DNA of 9,113 nt from JBPCRW01 sp050996405. GTDB lineage: Bacteria; Acidobacteriota; Blastocatellia; Pyrinomonadales; Pyrinomonadaceae. The notes under the pieces are model-generated. The model made no database searches and was not told where the DNA came from. It saw only the letters and a list, made by a program, of their open reading frames with translations. The stretch is taken from contig JBPCRW010000220.1 in assembly GCA_050996405.1 (NCBI GenBank), positions 1 to 9,113 of the forward strand, read 5' to 3'. Positions 6,699 through 9,113 of this stretch are shown here, in pieces. Within the stretch, counting starts at the first letter, position 1; every line of letters begins with the position of its first letter. Both the position numbers and the translations under genes were made by a program.

Positions 6699-6929
6699 AT
6701 GAGAAAGATTTTTATTACTTTAATGTTTACTTTGGTTGTTTTTTCGTACTCTGCTTTTGGATGTGCTTTGTCCTGTGTAGCTATTTGTGCGCTTGAATGT
6801 CAGGGAACACCACAACCAGAAACGGGATGCGGTGACGTTGATTATGCTAGATCTCTCCAAAGTTGTTGTGAACAGGCATATAGAAATAATCCAGATATTG
6901 CTCAGGCTGCTTGTGGTGTTAATCCCTAA
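6699..6929 (+). CDS. Small cysteine-rich secreted peptide, unknown function
   Basis: This 76-aa product is not a family I recognise. Residues 1-21 form a clear Sec-type signal (MRKIFITLMFTLVVFSYSAFG). The remaining 55 or so residues hold eight cysteines at 22, 26, 30, 34, 44, 56, 57 and 72. The first four are spaced exactly every four residues, which would place them along one face of a helix, and the mature part also has a CC pair. Such a layout suggests a small disulfide-stabilised extracellular or periplasmic peptide. If the signal were cleaved before C22 a lipoprotein is conceivable, but AFGC is a poor lipobox. A strong AAAGGAG (6681-6687), with AGGA closer still, precedes ATG 6699, so good expression is likely. 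It is the second gene of the AT-rich cassette, and no terminator lies between it and the receptor-tail fragment. Confidence 0.75.
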   Translation: MRKIFITLMFTLVVFSYSAFGCALSCVAICALECQGTPQPETGCGDVDYARSLQSCCEQAYRNNPDIAQAACGVNP

Positions 6930-6944
6930 TTCTTAAGCTAAAAA

Positions 6945-7173
6945 CGCGGAAAACGACGACACGAATCCGCCCAGAATCGCGCCGCGAAATTTATTCGATT
7001 TAAGTTTCGGCGCGGATAATATTTTCCGTTCGGATAAAGCGAAAGTTTCGGCACGTTTGACGTTTGCCAATCTGACCAACAAAGTCGCGCTGTATAACTT
7101 TAATTCGACATTTAGCGGCACGCATTTTCTCGCGCCGCGCTCGATTCAAGGGCAAATCGGAATCACGTTCTGA
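6945..7173 (+). pseudogene. Headless 3' fragment of a TonB-dependent receptor (direct repeat copy 2)
   Basis: This fragment encodes, in one open frame, the same 75 C-terminal receptor residues as 5710-5934, from AENDDTNPPRIAPRN to GQIGITF, and then TGA. It has no start codon and no ribosome binding site. An in-frame TAA at 6934-6936 closes the frame just upstream, so no receptor is made from it. It aligns to copy 1 over 229 bases without gaps and with 14 differences. Only one amino acid differs (Leu for Ile784). No frameshift or stop has accumulated, so it lost its front recently or is kept similar by recombination. It is followed after 39 bases by the strongest terminator in the window, which suggests this was the original end of a receptor gene. 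Confidence 0.93.
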
Positions 7174-7212
7174 CTATGCGGCTTCTGCACAGGAATCTAA
7201 AAATCAAACCAG

Positions 7213-7248
7213 AAAAAGGAAACCTATTTGCGGGTTTCCTTTTTTTTT
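7213..7248 (+). terminator. Strong intrinsic terminator after the receptor-tail fragment
   Basis: AAAAAGGAAACC (7213-7224) and GGTTTCCTTTTT (7233-7244) are perfect 12-bp reverse complements with an 8-base loop, followed by further T residues to 7248. The core GGAAACC/GGTTTCC stem plus eight or more Ts fits a Rho-independent terminator. It would end transcripts of the AT-rich cassette and any read-through from the receptor gene, and it separates them from the permease. Confidence 0.88.
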
Positions 7249-7302
7249 GCTAAGTAAAAATTAGCTTATTCAGTAAAATTTTTGGTATCCTTTTTTATCT
7301 TT

Positions 7303-9090
7303 ATGAGTCCGATTTTTATTACGCTGATTTTACTGCTGGTTGCCGTCGCGCTTTTTGCGACCGAAAAAATTCCGGTGGATGTCGTCGGGATTTTGCTGGT
7401 TATCGGATTGATTCTGACCGGCGTTTTGACGGCGGAAGAAGGATTGTCGGGTTTCGGCGACACCATCATTATTCTCATCGGCGGATTGTTTGTGCTGACG
7501 GGCGGATTGATAAAAACCGGAATAGTGGATTTAATCGGGCGGCGTTTGTATCGCTATTCGGGCAACAACGAATTTTTGCTGACGACCTTGATAATGTTCA
7601 CGGCGGCAGCTTCGGCGGCGGTTTTGAAAAATACGACGACGACGGCGATGTTTCTGCCGGTGGTCATCGGTTTATCGGAACGCGCGAAAATTCCGCCGTC
7701 AAAACTTTTGATGCCGCTCGCGTTCGGCGCGATTTTAGGCGGAAGCTGCACGCTCATCGGAACTTCGACAAATCTGGCGGTCAGCAGTGCTTTGCAGCGT
7801 TACGGTCAGCCGTCTTACTCGATGTTTGAACTGACTTCGGTCGGAGTGGCAATTGCCGCCGCCGGACTTCTTTATATGTTGGTTGTCGGCTTGCGTCTGC
7901 TGCCGACGCGCGGCGGCGAAGATTCTTTTACCGAGCAGTATCAAATCCGCGAATATATTTCCGAAGTAATAGTTTTGCCGGATTCGCCGTTTGTAGGGAA
8001 AACTCTGGGCGAAGCGGAGATTAACCGCGAACTGGATTTAAGCGTTGTCAGCATTATTCGCGGCAAGGAAAATCGTCTCTCGCCCAGACCGAAGGAAAAA
8101 ATTGAAGCGGGCGATTTGCTCGTCGTCGAAGGAAAAATTTCCGATATTCTGCGCGTCAAATCCGAAGTCGGAATCGAGATAAAACCCGAATTCAAATTAA
8201 ACGACCGCGTGCTGGAAGGCGGCGAAGTCGAGCTTTTTGAAGTGATGGTGATGCGTGATTCAAACCTCGTCGGGCAGACTCTGAAAATTCTGAAATTCCG
8301 TCAGAAATATGATTTAACGGTGCTGGCGATTAACCGTCACGGCGAAACTATTATCAATACTTTGAGTTCGACCAAATTGAAATTCGGCGACGTTTTACTC
8401 GTGCAGGGAAAACGCCGTCTGATTGAGCCGCTGGTTGCTGACAGGGAACTTTTAATGCTCGAAGAAGTTTCCGCCAGCAGTCTGCGAACCGAAAAACGCA
8501 AATGGGCATTGGCGGCGTTCGGTTTGTTTCTGGCATTATCGTTGTCCAAATATTTTTTGCCGATGGAGATTCCGCTGGTTGTCGCCGTGCTGCTCGGCGT
8601 GTTGCTGCTGCTTGCCACGAAAACGGTGCGTTATGCCGAACTTTATACGCTGATTGATTTTCGCCTGCTGGTTTTGATTGCCTGTATGCTGAGTTTTGGC
8701 GCGGCGATGGAAAAAACACATGCGGACGTATATCTGGCGGGATTGATTCAAATTTATTTCGGGCAATACGGCGCGACTGCGTTGCTTGCGGGATTTTATC
8801 TTTTGACCGTCGCGCTGACGCAGCCGATGTCGAACCAAGCTGCCGCGCTCGTCGTTCTGCCGGTGGCGATAAAAACGGCAGTCGCGCTCGGATTAAATCC
8901 GCGCACGTTTGCCGTCGCCGTCACTTTCGCCGCGTCGAGTTCGTTTTTAACGCCGCTCGAACCGGCTTGCGTGCTGGTTTATACGCCCGGACGCTATCGA
9001 TTTTTCGATTTCGTCAAAGTCGGCTCGATTCTGACCGTGATTGTCTTTATCGTGACGATTGTTTTAGTTCCGGCGTTTTTTCCGTTCTAA
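7303..9090 (+). CDS. SLC13/DASS-family permease with two TrkA-C (RCK_C) domains
   Basis: This 595-aa inner-membrane transporter belongs to the divalent anion:sodium symporter group. Members move sulfate, dicarboxylates or related anions; the substrate here is not determined. Residues 1-200 form the first membrane half with the conserved KNTTTTAMFLPVVIGLSERA (109-128) and GGSCTLIGTSTNLAVS (146-161) motifs. Residues about 215-285 and 305-375 are two cytoplasmic TrkA-C repeats (VIVLPDSPFVGKTL, then AGDLLVVEG; and VMVMRDSNLVGQTL, then FGDVLLVQG). Residues 400-595 form the second membrane half with TQPMSNQAAALVVLPVAI (506-523) and FLTPLEPACVLVYTPG (548-563). The architecture is complete and of normal length. 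ATG 7303 was chosen over TTG 7282; neither has a clear ribosome binding site. It lies beyond the terminator and is probably transcribed alone. Confidence 0.92.
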   Translation: MSPIFITLILLLVAVALFATEKIPVDVVGILLVIGLILTGVLTAEEGLSGFGDTIIILIGGLFVLTGGLIKTGIVDLIGRRLYRYSGNNEFLLTTLIMFTAAASAAVLKNTTTTAMFLPVVIGLSERAKIPPSKLLMPLAFGAILGGSCTLIGTSTNLAVSSALQRYGQPSYSMFELTSVGVAIAAAGLLYMLVVGLRLLPTRGGEDSFTEQYQIREYISEVIVLPDSPFVGKTLGEAEINRELDLSVVSIIRGKENRLSPRPKEKIEAGDLLVVEGKISDILRVKSEVGIEIKPEFKLNDRVLEGGEVELFEVMVMRDSNLVGQTLKILKFRQKYDLTVLAINRHGETIINTLSSTKLKFGDVLLVQGKRRLIEPLVADRELLMLEEVSASSLRTEKRKWALAAFGLFLALSLSKYFLPMEIPLVVAVLLGVLLLLATKTVRYAELYTLIDFRLLVLIACMLSFGAAMEKTHADVYLAGLIQIYFGQYGATALLAGFYLLTVALTQPMSNQAAALVVLPVAIKTAVALGLNPRTFAVAVTFAASSSFLTPLEPACVLVYTPGRYRFFDFVKVGSILTVIVFIVTIVLVPAFFPF

Positions 9091-9113
9091 AATAAAAGGC
9101 AGAAGTCCGCGCG

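Larger units (their letters stand above)
5938..6944 (+). other. AT-rich two-gene cassette between duplicated receptor tails
   Basis: About 1 kb lies between the two copies of the receptor 3' end. Its genes have roughly one-third G+C in the lines I sampled, against half or more in neighbouring genes, and they use codons such as ATA, AGA and TTA more freely. It carries its own promoter and two genes with good ribosome binding sites, both encoding exported proteins. There is no transposase, integrase or terminal inverted repeat. The composition and position suggest horizontal acquisition by homologous recombination through the receptor tail. The exact left edge cannot be fixed; it could lie anywhere from within copy 1 to just after its stop. 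Confidence 0.6.

Noticed and set aside
6699..6929. The cysteine-rich peptide as a lipoprotein
   Set aside because: The residues before C22 are AFG, which fit the lipobox poorly. A normal secreted peptide is more likely.
5938..6944. The AT-rich cassette as an insertion sequence
   Set aside because: Neither gene resembles a transposase, and no terminal inverted repeats or short target duplications are visible at the edges.
1..9113. CRISPR arrays, tRNA or rRNA genes
   Set aside because: No regularly spaced short repeats and no cloverleaf or ribosomal RNA segments were seen on either strand.

Overview
The window looks like a chromosomal segment from a Gram-negative bacterium of the Acidobacteriota, possibly a Blastocatellia/Pyrinomonas-type lineage. 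This is inference. It rests on an Oar-like TonB-dependent receptor with an N-terminal carboxypeptidase-regulatory domain, a LytS/LytTR-type two-component pair, codon usage mixing GC-rich codons with runs such as AAATTT, and dispersed palindromic intergenic repeats. No ribosomal or tRNA marker is present to confirm it.

Layout, all on the + strand: (1) 1-301, a gene-poor leader with two strong hairpins. (2) 302-2179, a multi-pass membrane histidine kinase of the LytS/YehU type. (3) 2182-2297, a small palindromic, MITE-like intergenic repeat. (4) 2323-3099, a LytTR-type response regulator. (5) 3112-3239, a second palindromic repeat with 23-bp arms. (6) 3406-5937, a TonB-dependent outer-membrane receptor. 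(7) 5938-6944, an AT-rich cassette with its own sigma70-like promoter and two small genes: a membrane-anchored 191-aa protein and a 76-aa cysteine-rich secreted peptide. (8) 6945-7173, a second, 94% identical copy of the last 75 codons plus stop of the receptor gene, followed by a strong intrinsic terminator at 7213-7248. (9) 7303-9090, an SLC13/DASS-type permease with two TrkA-C (RCK_C) domains.

The most notable structure is the AT-rich cassette bracketed by two direct copies of the receptor's 3' end. The copies differ at 14 of 229 positions. Of the 12 differences in sense codons, 11 are synonymous, so both copies spent time under protein-level selection. The good terminator lies after the second, now headless copy, while none is evident after the intact gene. 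This suggests that the cassette, carrying its own version of the receptor's tail, entered the 3' end of the receptor gene (or recombined with a tandem paralogue) and displaced the older tail downstream. No transposase, integrase or terminal inverted repeat is visible, so homologous recombination is the simplest mechanism.

Functionally, the kinase and regulator probably form one signalling pair that could control the receptor or other genes. The two cassette proteins appear to be exported and may work with, or simply travel with, the receptor. The permease is probably an independent transcription unit beyond the terminator.
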